The notes: generated by a model from the letters alone, not told the origin. Positions 16,624 to 25,418 are shown, numbered from the stretch's first letter. The stretch: 59,397 nt of DNA from an uncultured Bacteroides sp. (GCA_900543205.1 UQQM01000014.1:1-59397); one strand, 5' to 3'. Numbers and translations are program-made.

Positions 16624-18420
16624 TCAGGAATCCAGTTTCAGAACAGCCATGAACGCGCTCTGCGGCACCTGGACGGTACCTATCTGCCGCATACGCTTCT
16701 TGCCTTCCTTCTGCTTCTCCAGCAGTTTGCGCTTACGGGTCACGTCGCCGCCGTAGCACTTGGCTGTCACGTCCTTGCGCACCTGCTTCACGGTCTCGCG
16801 CGCGATGATCTTCGCGCCTATGGCCGCCTGGATCGGGATGTCGAACTGCTGGCGCGGTATCAGCTCCTTGAGCTTCACACACATCTTGCGCCCGAGGTCG
16901 TAGGCGTTGTCCTCGTGGATAAGCGTCGAAAGAGCGTCAGCGGGCTCGCCGTTTAGCAGTATGTCGAGCTTGACCAGCCTGGCGGGCCGATAGCCGATGA
17001 TATGGTAGTCGAAGGAGGCGTAGCCCTTCGAAATCGTCTTGAGCTTGTCGTAGAAATCGAACACTATCTCCGACAGCGGCATGTCGTAGTTCAGCTCCAC
17101 GCGGTCGGCAGTGATGAAATGCTGGCCGACCAGCGTGCCCCTGCGGTCGAGGCAGAGCTTCATTATCGGACCGAAGAATTCCGACTTCGAGATTATCTGC
17201 GCCCGGATGTAGGGCTCCTCGATATGGTCGATCAGAGTCGGCGCGGGAAGCCCGGAAGGATTGTGAACGTCGAGAACCTCGCCCTGGGTTGTGTAGACCT
17301 TGTAGGACACGTTCGGAACCGTGGTGATCACGTCCATGTCGAACTCGCGGAACAGCCGCTCCTGCACGATTTCGAGATGCAGCAGACCGAGGAAACCGCA
17401 GCGGAAACCCGAACCCAGCGCGAGCGAGCTCTCCGGCTCGTAGACGAACGATGCGTCGTTGAGCTGGAACTTCTCCAGCACGGAGCGCAGTTCCTCGAAC
17501 TTGTCGGCCTGCACGGGGTACATTCCGGCGAACACCATGGGCTTCACCTCCTCGAAGCCCGCGATGGCCTCCGAGCAAGGATTCGCCACATGCGTGATGG
17601 TGTCGCCGACCTTCACCTCCGCGGCGCTCTTGATGCCGGTGATTATGTATCCCACGTCGCCGCAGCCTATCTCCGCCGACGGGACGAGCTTCATCTTGAG
17701 CACGCCGAGCTCCTCGACCTCGTATTCCATGCCGGTGGCGAAGAACTTCACCTTGTCGCCCTTGCGTATGCTTCCGTTCTTCACCTTGCAGTATGCGATG
17801 ACGCCCCTGAAGGAATTGAACACCGAGTCGAAGATGAGCGCCTGCAGCGGAGCCTCCGGATCGCCCTTCGGGGCTGGAATCCTGTCCACGATGGCATCGA
17901 GAATCGGGGCCACGCCCTCGCCGGTGCGCGCCGAAACCTTGAAAATCTCATCCGGATCGCATCCCAGCAGGTCGCACACCTCGTCGGTCACGACGTCCAC
18001 CTGGGCGGAATCCATGTCTATCTTGTTGAGCACCGGAATTATCTCCAGACCGTGGTCTATCGCCATGTAGAGATTGGAGATGGTCTGGGCCTGCACGCCC
18101 TGGGTCGCGTCCACAACCAGCAGGGCGCCCTCGCAGGATGCGATGGAGCGCGAAACCTCATACGAGAAGTCCACATGTCCCGGAGTGTCGATCAGATTGA
18201 GCTCATAGCTTTCGCCTCCGCGGCTGTACAGCATCTGTATCGCGTGGCTCTTGATAGTTATGCCCTTCTCCTTCTCGAGATCCATGTCGTCGAGGACCTG
18301 GTTCTCCATGTCGCGCTCGCTGAGCGTGCGGGTCAGCTCCAGCAGCCTGTCGGCAAGCGTGCTCTTGCCGTGGTCGATATGCGCGATTATGCAAAAATTC
18401 CGGATATTCTTCATTTCCAT
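16624..18420 (-). CDS. lepA: Elongation factor 4 (LepA) GTPase
   Basis: Ribosome-associated translational GTPase of 598 residues. The G-motifs are intact: AHIDHGKST (G1), DTPGH (G3), NKIDM (G4). Domains II, III and V-like segments follow, and then the LepA-specific C-terminal domain ending with [25 protein letters not shown], typical of the family. The start is at the ATG at 18420 ([12 protein letters not shown]), 9 bases after a TATCTTTG box; the longer open frame would begin inside the promoter. It is convergent with the methyltransferase-like gene and divergent from the transketolase pair. Confidence 0.98.
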   Translation of the reverse strand: MEMKNIRNFCIIAHIDHGKSTLADRLLELTRTLSERDMENQVLDDMDLEKEKGITIKSHAIQMLYSRGGESYELNLIDTPGHVDFSYEVSRSIASCEGALLVVDATQGVQAQTISNLYMAIDHGLEIIPVLNKIDMDSAQVDVVTDEVCDLLGCDPDEIFKVSARTGEGVAPILDAIVDRIPAPKGDPEAPLQALIFDSVFNSFRGVIAYCKVKNGSIRKGDKVKFFATGMEYEVEELGVLKMKLVPSAEIGCGDVGYIITGIKSAAEVKVGDTITHVANPCSEAIAGFEEVKPMVFAGMYPVQADKFEELRSVLEKFQLNDASFVYEPESSLALGSGFRCGFLGLLHLEIVQERLFREFDMDVITTVPNVSYKVYTTQGEVLDVHNPSGLPAPTLIDHIEEPYIRAQIISKSEFFGPIMKLCLDRRGTLVGQHFITADRVELNYDMPLSEIVFDFYDKLKTISKGYASFDYHIIGYRPARLVKLDILLNGEPADALSTLIHEDNAYDLGRKMCVKLKELIPRQQFDIPIQAAIGAKIIARETVKQVRKDVTAKCYGGDVTRKRKLLEKQKEGKKRMRQIGTVQVPQSAFMAVLKLDS

Positions 18421-18429
18421 AAGCAGGCA

Positions 18430-18437
18430 CAAAGATA
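18430..18437 (-). promoter_or_regulatory. Promoter -7 box for lepA
   Basis: TATCTTTG on the minus strand, 9 bases upstream of the chosen ATG. Confidence 0.75.
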
Positions 18438-18451
18438 ACTTATTTTTTTGC

Positions 18452-18459
18452 TATCTTCG
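18452..18459 (+). promoter_or_regulatory. Promoter -7-like box for the transketolase genes
   Basis: TATCTTCG, one mismatch to TAnnTTTG, 36 bases before the ATG at 18496 and divergent from the lepA promoter. Confidence 0.5.
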
Positions 18460-18495
18460 CATGCTTGTAAAGCCACGCTAATACACTATGATGAT

Positions 18496-19335
18496 ATGAC
18501 TACTATCGAAGATCTCAACAGGATTTCCTCCCAGGTGCGCAGAGACATCGTCAGGATGGTGACGGCTGCGAAGTCCGGACACCCGGGCGGATCCCTCGGC
18601 ATCACCGACGTGATGACCGCCCTCTATTTCAGCGAGATGAAGCATGACCCCAAGACCTGGACCCGCAGCGGCGAAGGGCAGGACGTATTCATCCTGTCCG
18701 CAGGACATCTCGCACCCGTGTACTATTCCGTCCTCGCCCGTTCGGGCTATTTCCCCGTAAGCGAGCTGGGAACCCTCCGCAAGTTCGGGAGCCGTCTCCA
18801 GGGCCATCCTTCCGTAAGCGACGGGCTTCCCGGAGTCTTCAAACCCTCGGGTTCCCTCGGGCAGGGGCTTTCGGTGGCGGCCGGACTGGCACTCGGCAAG
18901 AAGATGGACGGCAGCGGCAGGAGGGTATATTGCCTCTGCGGCGACGGTGAGAGCGAGGAAGGCCAGATATGGGAGGCCGCAATGTGGGCCGTGCACCACA
19001 AAGTGGACAACCTCGTCGCCTTCACCGACTGGAACGGGCAGCAGATTGACGGACCGACACGCAGCATCACCGGAATAGAGGAGCTCAACGAAAAATGGGC
19101 CGCCTTCGGCTGGGACGTGATCGTGGCCGACGGGCATGACCAGCAGAGCATACTTGACGCGTTCAAGCTCGCCCACAAGGCCGACGGCAAACCCAAGATG
19201 ATTCTTTTCAAGACCGAAATGGGCCACGGGGTGGATTTCATGGCAGGCACCCACGAGTGGCACGGCAAGGCTCCTTCCCAGGAGCAGTGCGAAAAGGCAT
19301 TGGAGCAGTTACCCGAAACATTAGGAGATTATTAG
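18496..19335 (+). CDS. Transketolase, N-terminal (thiamine diphosphate-binding) subunit
   Basis: A 279-residue first half of a split transketolase, a cytoplasmic pentose-phosphate enzyme that moves two-carbon ketol units. The thiamine diphosphate motif begins at CGDGESEEGQIWEAAM (GDG near residue 155) and ends at DWNGQQIDGP. Upstream are AKSGHPGGSLGITDVMTALYF and LSAGHLAPVYYSVLA, both standard for this half. The ATG at 18496 gives MTTIEDLNRISSQVRRDIV. The C-terminal half follows after a single base. Confidence 0.95.
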   Translation: MTTIEDLNRISSQVRRDIVRMVTAAKSGHPGGSLGITDVMTALYFSEMKHDPKTWTRSGEGQDVFILSAGHLAPVYYSVLARSGYFPVSELGTLRKFGSRLQGHPSVSDGLPGVFKPSGSLGQGLSVAAGLALGKKMDGSGRRVYCLCGDGESEEGQIWEAAMWAVHHKVDNLVAFTDWNGQQIDGPTRSITGIEELNEKWAAFGWDVIVADGHDQQSILDAFKLAHKADGKPKMILFKTEMGHGVDFMAGTHEWHGKAPSQEQCEKALEQLPETLGDY

Positions 19336-19336
19336 T

Positions 19337-20293
19337 ATGAAAAAGTGTATCGATACAGGCAAGGTTGACACCCGCAGCGGTTTCGGCGAGGGTCTTCTGA
19401 TTGCAGGCCGCGAGGACTCCAGGGTTCTTGCGCTGACCGCCGACCTCAAAGGTTCGCTCAAGATGGGAGCTTTCGCGAAAGAGTTCCCTGACAGGTTCAT
19501 CCAGTGCGGAATCGCCGAGGCCAACATGGTCGGAGTGGCCGCAGGCCTCGCAATCGGCGGAAAGATTCCCTTCATCGGCTCGTTCGCCGAATTCGTGACA
19601 GGACGCGTCTATGACCAGCTGCGCCAGGAGGTGGCCTACAGCCACACCAACGTGAAGATTGCATCCTCCCACGCAGGAATCACCCTCGGAGAGGACGGAG
19701 CCACCCACCAGACCATGGAGGACATAGCCCTGATGCGCGCCCTTCCCGGGATGACAGTGCTCGTGCCCTGCGACTACAACCAGACCAGGAACGCCACCGT
19801 CGCCGCCGCCAGGTTCGACGGCCCCGTCTACCTGCGTTTCGGACGCCCGTCGGTGCCCAATTTCACCGACCCCGACGAGCCCTTCGAGATAGGGAAAATA
19901 TATGTCCTCAACGAAGGCACGGACGTGAGCATATTCGCCTGCGGACACCTCGTATGGGAGGCGCTCCGGGCAGCCGAGATTCTTGAAGCCGAGGGAATCA
20001 GCGCGGAGGTTCTCAACGTGGCCACGGTCAAGCCGCTCGACGACGCGGCGGTACTCGCATCTGTCGCAAAGACGGGATGTGCGGTGGTTGCGGAGGAGCA
20101 TAACCACGCCGGAGGCCTCGGGGAAGCCGTGGCCGGCGTGCTTGTGGCATCGGCCCCCGCTCCTGTGGAGTTCGTCAACGGCGGCGACCGCTTCGGCCGT
20201 TCGGGCTCCCCTGCGGAACTCATGCAGGCCTACGGCTTCACCGGCGAGCATATCGCGGAAATCGCCAGAAAAGCAGTCGCGAGGAAAAAATAA
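19337..20293 (+). CDS. Transketolase, C-terminal (pyrimidine-binding) subunit
   Basis: A 318-residue second half of the split enzyme. It holds the pyrimidine domain (TRSGFGEGLL, IQCGIAEANMVGVAAGLA with the catalytic-type Glu, SHAGITLGEDGATHQTMEDIALMR) and the transketolase C-terminal domain (EGTDVSIFACGHLVWEAL, EEHNHAGGLGEAVAG). The gene starts 1 base after its partner, so the two are made together. A hairpin terminator follows at 20317-20351. Confidence 0.96.
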   Translation: MKKCIDTGKVDTRSGFGEGLLIAGREDSRVLALTADLKGSLKMGAFAKEFPDRFIQCGIAEANMVGVAAGLAIGGKIPFIGSFAEFVTGRVYDQLRQEVAYSHTNVKIASSHAGITLGEDGATHQTMEDIALMRALPGMTVLVPCDYNQTRNATVAAARFDGPVYLRFGRPSVPNFTDPDEPFEIGKIYVLNEGTDVSIFACGHLVWEALRAAEILEAEGISAEVLNVATVKPLDDAAVLASVAKTGCAVVAEEHNHAGGLGEAVAGVLVASAPAPVEFVNGGDRFGRSGSPAELMQAYGFTGEHIAEIARKAVARKK

Positions 20294-20316
20294 TTTTCCG
20301 CATTCTTATGGAACAG

Positions 20317-20351
20317 ACGGGCGCTCCTGATTGCGGGCGCCCGTATTTTTT
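20317..20351 (+). terminator. Rho-independent terminator after the transketolase genes
   Basis: ACGGGCGC and GCGCCCGT form a perfect 8-bp stem with a 12-base loop followed by A and a run of T. Confidence 0.85.
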
Positions 20352-20432
20352 CTGCCATGGCAGCCCCGGCCGCCGTCTTTCTGCCCCGAGCCGTCCGAAG
20401 CCATGGACCGGAACTTCCTGCAGGCGTACCGG

Positions 20433-20924
20433 TTATATATACACTATTATATACCAGAGCATCACGCCGCAGGCGATGATCTTGATGCCGGAGCCGAAAA
20501 GGAAGCCGAGGAAGGCGCCGAACGCGGACTTCAAAGAGCCGGCGGCGTCCTTCCTGCTGAAAATCAGCTCGGCCAGGAAGGAGCATATCAGTGAAGCCGC
20601 AATCATGCCGACGGGCAGAGGGATGAACATGCCGAGAAAAAGGCCGAGCATCGCGCCCCGGCTCGCATAGCGGCTGCCTCCCGTGGTCTTCGTGAACCAC
20701 GCGGGCACAATGTAGTCCAGCACCGTCACGAGCACTGTCACCCCGAGCATCACCAGCAGAATGGTCAGGGACATCGTCTCCCCGTCGCCGTTCGTGCCGC
20801 CCCAGAGATACATCAGCAGCACTCCTATCCATGCCAGCGGCGGGCCGGGCAGGGCCGGCGCCACGCTTCCGATTATGCCTACGACGGCAAAGATGATCGC
20901 GATGATCGCAACGACAATTTCCAT
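20433..20924 (-). CDS. DUF456 small integral membrane protein
   Basis: A 163-residue hydrophobic protein of the DUF456 family. The ATG at 20924 gives MEIVVAIIAIIFAVVGIIGSVAPALPGPPLAWIG, whose P-x-LPG-P-x-L turn is characteristic of the family. There are about four to five membrane segments, with DYIVPAWFTKTTGGSRY and GLFLGMFIPLPVGMI between them. The open frame runs on upstream to 21101, but that part is antisense to the VTT gene. A weak TATCTTGC box is at 20933-20940. The function is unknown. Confidence 0.85.
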   Translation of the reverse strand: MEIVVAIIAIIFAVVGIIGSVAPALPGPPLAWIGVLLMYLWGGTNGDGETMSLTILLVMLGVTVLVTVLDYIVPAWFTKTTGGSRYASRGAMLGLFLGMFIPLPVGMIAASLICSFLAELIFSRKDAAGSLKSAFGAFLGFLFGSGIKIIACGVMLWYIIVYI

Positions 20925-21009
20925 AACGGCCCGCAAGATACGCAATTCCGCCGATAATATCGCCCGGCGGGGCGGCGTCACAGCATTTTGTTCCAAACAA
21001 ATAATGAGG

Positions 21010-21017
21010 TAACTTTG
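21010..21017 (+). promoter_or_regulatory. Promoter -7 box for the VTT-domain gene
   Basis: TAACTTTG, 19 bases before the ATG at 21037. Confidence 0.65.
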
Positions 21018-21036
21018 CGCCGCATCAGAATCAGAC

Positions 21037-21474
21037 ATGTTCGGACTTGAAGAACTCGGCCTGCTGGGCCTGTTTCTCGGAAATATCCTCGCTGCGACCA
21101 TCGTGCCCTTCAGCTCCGATGCACTCTACATCGCAGTTCTCGCAGCCACCAGGGAGACGGCTGCCTGCTTCATAGTCGCGACCGCCGGAAACTGGCTGGG
21201 CAGTCTGGTCACCTACGGAATTGGCCGTCTCGGCAAATGGGAATGGCTCGAAAAGTGGTTCAAGGTGAAGCCCGAAACCCTCGAGAAGCAGAAACGCTAT
21301 GTGAGCAAGTACGGCGTATGGCTCTCGCTGATAGCCTGGGTGCCGATAATCGGCGACGTGTTCGTGCTCGCCCTAGGATTCTACAAGACTCCCGCCGTAT
21401 GGACCTCAATCCTGCTGCTGATAGGAAAGGGACTGCGTTTCCTGGGCTGGACCCTGCTGCTCGGCCTGCTGTAG
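21037..21474 (+). CDS. VTT/DedA-like membrane protein (YqaA type)
   Basis: A 145-residue inner-membrane protein. The reentrant-helix motif region ATIVPFSSDALYIAVLAA, then TAGNWLGSLVTYGIGRLGKW and WVPIIGDVFVLALGFYKT, are those of short YqaA-type VTT proteins. VTT/DedA relatives are linked to lipid scrambling or undecaprenyl-phosphate recycling; a role here is only inferred. It is convergent with the acyltransferase fusion gene (34-base gap). Confidence 0.88.
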   Translation: MFGLEELGLLGLFLGNILAATIVPFSSDALYIAVLAATRETAACFIVATAGNWLGSLVTYGIGRLGKWEWLEKWFKVKPETLEKQKRYVSKYGVWLSLIAWVPIIGDVFVLALGFYKTPAVWTSILLLIGKGLRFLGWTLLLGLL

Positions 21475-21508
21475 GCAGCCGCAGCCTCATCATCCCGCGC
21501 CACGGCCG

Positions 21509-23494
21509 TCAGTTTTTCTGCGAGAGTTCGGCCACGCGCCGCTGCAGTTGCTCCGAAAGCCGGCGTTTGCCCTCATGCGGCTCGAGCGAAGGGTCGTACG
21601 CCACCGGCTCGCCGATGCGGAATGCACGCTCGTCCATGTCGGAATACAGCGGATAGAACAACAGAGCCTTGCCGGTGCGGTCGTAGTACATCTTCGCTAT
21701 ATGCGCGAAACCAGTGTAGAAGGTGCGCAGCACATCCTCGCCCGCAGCGCCGTCGGGATTCACCATGCGCTTGGGCTTCTCCGGAAATATCAGGATGTTG
21801 TCGCCCTCCTCGAGCGCCCGGATGCTGCGTTCGAACGTGGACATCACGTCCCTGGACGCTCCACGTACCACCGGAATCGGGTTGAAGGAATTGAGCGCCC
21901 AGCAGGTCAGCCGCGCGCCGAACCTGATGATCGCGCCCCCGAGACGCCGTCCGAATATCTTTATGACAACTCCGAACGGGCGCGCGATTTCCTTTGCCGC
22001 CGTCTCCGGCTCCAGCATCACGTTGTGTATCCACGGCCGGAAATATGTCGGCAGGTAGATCACCGCCGCAATCGGTCCGTAGATGAAATTATGGTTGCTC
22101 ACGAACACCGAGGGATAATCCCCCTTGCGCAGATGCTCTGTCCCGGAGACCTTCAGCCGCAGGAACGGACGCGCCAGCGTGCAGATGATCTTGATGCCGA
22201 AGCGCATGCGGTATTTTCGGACGAACATGCGCTGCAGGCTCTCGCGGACGTTCTCGTTCTTCGAATGCTCCTGGATGAAAATCATCAGCTTCTCGCGGTT
22301 GCGGCTGTCGAGAGGCTGCCTGAGCGCCATCACGACCGCAGCCAGCATGAAGACGGCGGGAAGCTGCAACACCAACACGTTGTAGACCCTCGGGAAACCG
22401 TCGTCAGGAATCAGCGGAACCACGAAGGTCCACAGGAACATCACCAGCAGCATGATGGCCGACGACGCGATTGAAGCGGTGGTGGAGACTATCGTGTTGC
22501 TTATCTTCAGCTCCTCCCTGTCGTAGCCCTCTCCCATTATGCTGCCGACCGCCTCGAAGTCAAAGTAGAATTTCCGGATTGCGGACGACATCAGAGCCAT
22601 GCCGATGCCCCAGACCACGGTCCATATCAGCCGTGCGAGCACCGTGTCGCCGTTGAACATCATTATCATCCCGAACAGCCATGTCAGCGCTCCGGCGATG
22701 AACTCCGCGAGTGCCACACCCTTCCAGCGACGGCGGACGACAAGGCCGGCGACTGAAAGAATCACGGAGACCAGCAGCAGCCACACTGCCATGGTGGCAT
22801 ACGGCTCCCAGCTGAACACCGAACGCGACGGCACGAGCACATAGAAGAAATACACCATGATGCCCAGGTTAACCGCAATCGCGGAATAGAGGTTCATGTC
22901 GGAGAACAGCTTGTATGAGGCTATCATCTCATATTTGTTCTCGATGACGCGCGAATCCACTGGGATGCGGCGCTCGGGCTGGAAGATACGGCGCACTCCT
23001 GTGACAATGAGCACCGCCATTAGTATGTAGAACTCCTCGGGAGCAGTCCGGTTCCAGAGCAGGACGCCGCAACCCGCATCGAAGCATACATGGATGAAAA
23101 TGGTGCTCAGATAGTATTTCGCGCCGAGCTTCGGCTTCTCCGGCAGGGCCGACACAGTGCCGAAGTAATCCCTCATGACCACGCACAGAGCGAACAGGGA
23201 GACATAATTGGAATTCAGCTCCCCAGCCGTCAGCGGATAGATGAACGCAGCCGATATGCCTATGAGGAAAATCACGGCGATCACCAGGTCGGAGAGATAG
23301 TGCTCCCCGCCTGCATGGCGCAGCTTCGCGAGGTTGCACAGATAGTAGGCCTTGATGATGTCGGCGAACAGGTAGACCGTCGCCCCGAAGAAAGGGTTGC
23401 CTATGACGATATGGCCCACCGCCATGCAAAGCAGCAGGTTCAGGAAGTCGATGCGGTAGAGTCCGTTCAGTAGATTCCAGGAATATTTGGGCAT
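21509..23494 (-). CDS. Polytopic membrane protein fused to a PlsC-like acyltransferase domain
   Basis: A 661-residue protein. Residues about 1-410 carry roughly ten hydrophobic helices. Residues about 445-661 form a lysophospholipid acyltransferase-like domain with VFVSNHNFIYGP (block I), NPIPVVRGASRD (block II) and LIFPEKPKRM (block III). In block I the aspartate of the H-x4-D catalytic pair is glycine, and block III lacks the usual EGTRS, so the domain is degenerate or has altered chemistry. The ATG at 23494 is chosen because the longer frame runs through the repeat-type promoter at 23511-23542. It may handle acylation of a lipid or surface molecule (inference). Confidence 0.75.
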   Translation of the reverse strand: MPKYSWNLLNGLYRIDFLNLLLCMAVGHIVIGNPFFGATVYLFADIIKAYYLCNLAKLRHAGGEHYLSDLVIAVIFLIGISAAFIYPLTAGELNSNYVSLFALCVVMRDYFGTVSALPEKPKLGAKYYLSTIFIHVCFDAGCGVLLWNRTAPEEFYILMAVLIVTGVRRIFQPERRIPVDSRVIENKYEMIASYKLFSDMNLYSAIAVNLGIMVYFFYVLVPSRSVFSWEPYATMAVWLLLVSVILSVAGLVVRRRWKGVALAEFIAGALTWLFGMIMMFNGDTVLARLIWTVVWGIGMALMSSAIRKFYFDFEAVGSIMGEGYDREELKISNTIVSTTASIASSAIMLLVMFLWTFVVPLIPDDGFPRVYNVLVLQLPAVFMLAAVVMALRQPLDSRNREKLMIFIQEHSKNENVRESLQRMFVRKYRMRFGIKIICTLARPFLRLKVSGTEHLRKGDYPSVFVSNHNFIYGPIAAVIYLPTYFRPWIHNVMLEPETAAKEIARPFGVVIKIFGRRLGGAIIRFGARLTCWALNSFNPIPVVRGASRDVMSTFERSIRALEEGDNILIFPEKPKRMVNPDGAAGEDVLRTFYTGFAHIAKMYYDRTGKALLFYPLYSDMDERAFRIGEPVAYDPSLEPHEGKRRLSEQLQRRVAELSQKN

Positions 23495-23510
23495 TAGCTG
23501 CGTTTTCGGG

Positions 23511-23542
23511 CAAATATACGCAGAAGCCGAGCGCAATGCAAA
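23511..23542 (-). promoter_or_regulatory. Promoter of the acyltransferase fusion gene
   Basis: On the minus strand, TTTG (-33) at 23539-23542, a 20-base spacer and TATATTTG (-7) at 23511-23518, 16 bases from the ATG. It is part of repeat copy A. Confidence 0.8.
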
Positions 23543-23577
23543 TCGAACTTGTTCGAATTTCATTGCCGAGGCGCAAC
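23511..23577 (-). repeat. Palindromic promoter repeat, copy A
   Basis: Shares the flanks ATACGCAGAAGCCGAGCGCA and TGCCGAGGCGCAAC (plus-strand reading) with copy B. The centre contains the palindrome CGAACTTGTTCG. It carries the functional-looking promoter. Confidence 0.8.
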
Positions 23578-23594
23578 AGTATATGCGGCGTAGC

Positions 23595-23651
23595 CGAATA
23601 TACGCAGAAGCCGAGCGCAGAACAAATTTATTTGTTATGCCGAGGCGCAAC
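23595..23651 (-). repeat. Palindromic promoter repeat, copy B
   Basis: Same flanks as copy A, but with the unrelated central palindrome AACAAATTTATTTGTT. The promoter equivalents are TTTG at 23623-23626 (minus strand), a 20-base spacer and TATATTCG (one mismatch). Confidence 0.8.
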
Positions 23652-23699
23652 GGCCGTCCTCTACTACTGGCGGCAGAATCGGAAGGCCGAATAAGAATC

Positions 23700-23737
23700 A
23701 AGACAGGCGGCCGCATCCCGGCGACCGCCCGTCATCT
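23700..23737 (-). terminator. Hairpin downstream of tRNA-Pro
   Basis: AAGACAGGCGG and the CCGCCCGTCATCTT side can pair over 8 bp with one wobble just past the tRNA 3' end. The T-run is weak. Confidence 0.5.
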
Positions 23738-23739
23738 TG

Positions 23740-23813
23740 TCGGGGTAAAAGGACTCGAACCTTCGACCCTCTGCTCCCAAAGCAGATGCGCTAGCCAACT
23801 GCGCCACACCCCG
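23740..23813 (-). tRNA. tRNA-Pro(TGG)
   Basis: A 74-base cloverleaf read on the minus strand. The acceptor stem CGGGGTG pairs with TACCCCG, the D-arm is GCGCAGTTGGCTAGCGC, the anticodon stem TCTGC/GCAGA holds the loop TTTGGGA (anticodon TGG), and the T-arm is GAAGG-TTCGAGT-CCTTT. The discriminator is A and no CCA is encoded. It decodes CCN proline codons. Confidence 0.97.
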
Positions 23814-23890
23814 ATAATCAACGCCGCAAAAAGCCTCACTTCAAACCGGCAGCAAACGCTTCACCGGCTTCAGCTAAAACCTCTCTCCAG

Positions 23891-23918
23891 GCCTGCACCG
23901 CCTGCGCAACGTGCAGGC
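23891..23918 (-). other. Perfect hairpin in the tRNA-Pro transcript leader
   Basis: GCCTGCAC and GTGCAGGC form a perfect 8-bp stem with a 12-base loop, starting about 16 bases after the predicted transcription start and about 78 bases before the tRNA. Confidence 0.6.
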
Positions 23919-23936
23919 TCCGGCCACGGCGGACGG

Positions 23937-23967
23937 CAAATATAAACCCCTTTTGCGAAAAAACAAA
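23937..23967 (-). promoter_or_regulatory. Consensus promoter of tRNA-Pro
   Basis: On the minus strand, TTTG at 23964-23967, a 19-base spacer and TATATTTG at 23937-23944: a full match to the Bacteroidetes promoter. Transcription would begin near 23934, leaving a leader of roughly 120 bases. Confidence 0.8.
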
Positions 23968-24049
23968 AACTCTGCGCGGCAACCGGCTATTCCACTCCGG
24001 TGTTGAATCCGCCCGGCGCGATAATTTTGCATTGCACACAGCTTCTTCC

Positions 24050-24057
24050 TATCTTTG
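24050..24057 (+). promoter_or_regulatory. Promoter -7 box for the ABC ATPase gene
   Basis: TATCTTTG, ending 5 bases before the ATG at 24063, so a near-leaderless mRNA is expected. A second TAATTTTG lies at 24022-24029. Confidence 0.7.
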
Positions 24058-24062
24058 CCATA

Positions 24063-24716
24063 ATGATAATCGAAGCGCATGGCATACACAAGAGCTTCGG
24101 CCAGCTCGAAGTCCTGAAAGGAGTGGACTTCAGCGCCGGCGAAGGCGAAACGGTCGCCATAACGGGAGCTTCTGGAGCCGGCAAGTCAACCCTGCTCCAG
24201 ATACTCGGCACCCTCTCCACCCCGGACTCCGGCACCCTCAGCATTGACGGACAGGATGTGCTCAAGCTCAGGAGCGACGCACTCGCAGCCTTCAGGGGCA
24301 GGCGCATAGGCTTCGTATTCCAGGCGCACCACCTGCTTCCCGAGTTCACCGCTCTCGAAAACATCATGATACCGGCGCTCATAGCCGGAAGAAAGCGCCA
24401 GGAATCCAGACAAGAGGCCGCGCGGCTGCTGGAGACGCTCGGGCTGGCGGAACGCGCCGCCCACAAGCCTTCCGAACTCTCCGGCGGAGAACAGCAGCGC
24501 GTCGCAATAGCCAGGGCAATCATCAACAGGCCCGCAGTGCTCTTCGCCGACGAACCTACAGGCAACCTCGATTCCGTGACCAAGCAGGAAATACACAAGC
24601 TGTTCTTCGACCTCAGGGACACCACAGGCCAGACCATAGTCATAGTCACCCACGACCCCGGACTGGCGGCACTCTGCGACCGCAGCCTCACGATGAAGGA
24701 TGGCCAGTTCATTTAG
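24063..24716 (+). CDS. ABC transporter ATP-binding protein, LolD/MacB type
   Basis: A 217-residue cytoplasmic ATPase with all motifs: Walker A GASGAGKST, the Q-loop region FVFQAHHLLPEFTALEN (typical of the LolD/FtsE/MacB group), signature LSGGEQQRVAIARA, Walker B VLFADEPTGNLD and switch His in IVTHD. It most likely powers lipoprotein release (LolD-like) or a MacB-like exporter, but no permease gene is adjacent. Its 3' end overlaps trmN6 by 17 bases. Confidence 0.9.
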   Translation: MIIEAHGIHKSFGQLEVLKGVDFSAGEGETVAITGASGAGKSTLLQILGTLSTPDSGTLSIDGQDVLKLRSDALAAFRGRRIGFVFQAHHLLPEFTALENIMIPALIAGRKRQESRQEAARLLETLGLAERAAHKPSELSGGEQQRVAIARAIINRPAVLFADEPTGNLDSVTKQEIHKLFFDLRDTTGQTIVIVTHDPGLAALCDRSLTMKDGQFI

Positions 24717-25413
24717 ATTCAAGCAGTTCTCGGTACTCAACGAAAAATCGGCGCTGAAGGTCGGGACCGACGCCGTGCTGCTGGGCGCGGCCATGACCCT
24801 GCTCCCCGAAGACAGAAAGGCGCTCGACATCGGCACAGGCACCGGAGTCATAGCGCTGATGGCGGCACAGCGGGCTCCGCAGCTGCAAATCGAAGCCATA
24901 GACATCGACGGGCCGTCTGCGGAAGAGGCCGCCGCCAACTTCGCGAACTCTCCGTGGCCGGACAGGCTGCACGCACGCCACTGCGCACTTTCAGAATATG
25001 CCGCGCCCTGGAAATTCGACCTGATTTTCTCGAATCCGCCCTACTACGACAACTCCCTGCGCAATCCGGACGTGCGTCTTTCCGCCGCCAGGCACAGCCA
25101 TTCCCTGGCTCTCGCCGAGATTTTCGAGTTCGCTTCCGCATGGCTCACCAAAGGAGGAAGACTCTCGCTGATTCTGCCGCGAGAAAGCGATATTTCGTCC
25201 CGGAGAGTTGCCGCCTCATTCGGTTTTCGTCCCATCCGCTCAATTCTAATCAGGACGGTGGAGACCAAGCCTCCAAAGAGAATCATCCTGGAGTTCAACA
25301 GGCATAACTGCATTGAAAATCAGGAGACAATAACCCTGATGAAAGACGGGGAACGGAGTCCGGAATACGCCTCGCTGACCAGCGGATTCTATCTGGATTC
25401 GTCCCAGAAATGA
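24700..25413 (+). CDS. trmN6: tRNA1(Val) adenine-37 N6-methyltransferase family
   Basis: A 237-residue class I methyltransferase of the YfiC/TrmN6 group. It starts MASSFRFKQFSVLNEKSALKVGTDAVLLGA, the conserved family N-terminus, followed by motif I LDIGTGTGVIALMAAQR and the N6-adenine motif IFSNPPYYDNS. The enzyme methylates A37 of tRNA-Val in characterised relatives. The start lies within the end of the ABC gene, so the two are translationally coupled. Confidence 0.92.
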   Translation: MASSFRFKQFSVLNEKSALKVGTDAVLLGAAMTLLPEDRKALDIGTGTGVIALMAAQRAPQLQIEAIDIDGPSAEEAAANFANSPWPDRLHARHCALSEYAAPWKFDLIFSNPPYYDNSLRNPDVRLSAARHSHSLALAEIFEFASAWLTKGGRLSLILPRESDISSRRVAASFGFRPIRSILIRTVETKPPKRIILEFNRHNCIENQETITLMKDGERSPEYASLTSGFYLDSSQK

Positions 25414-25418
25414 CAAAT

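Noticed and set aside
17002..18438. 478-codon plus-strand open frame
   Set aside because: It is exactly antisense to lepA, is rich in His/Val/Leu/Glu with no recognisable motif, and reflects codon bias in high-GC DNA.
23495..23716. N-terminal extension of the acyltransferase fusion gene
   Set aside because: It reads through the repeat-type promoter copies, giving repeated FVLRSASAYI-like residues, so it is not protein-coding.
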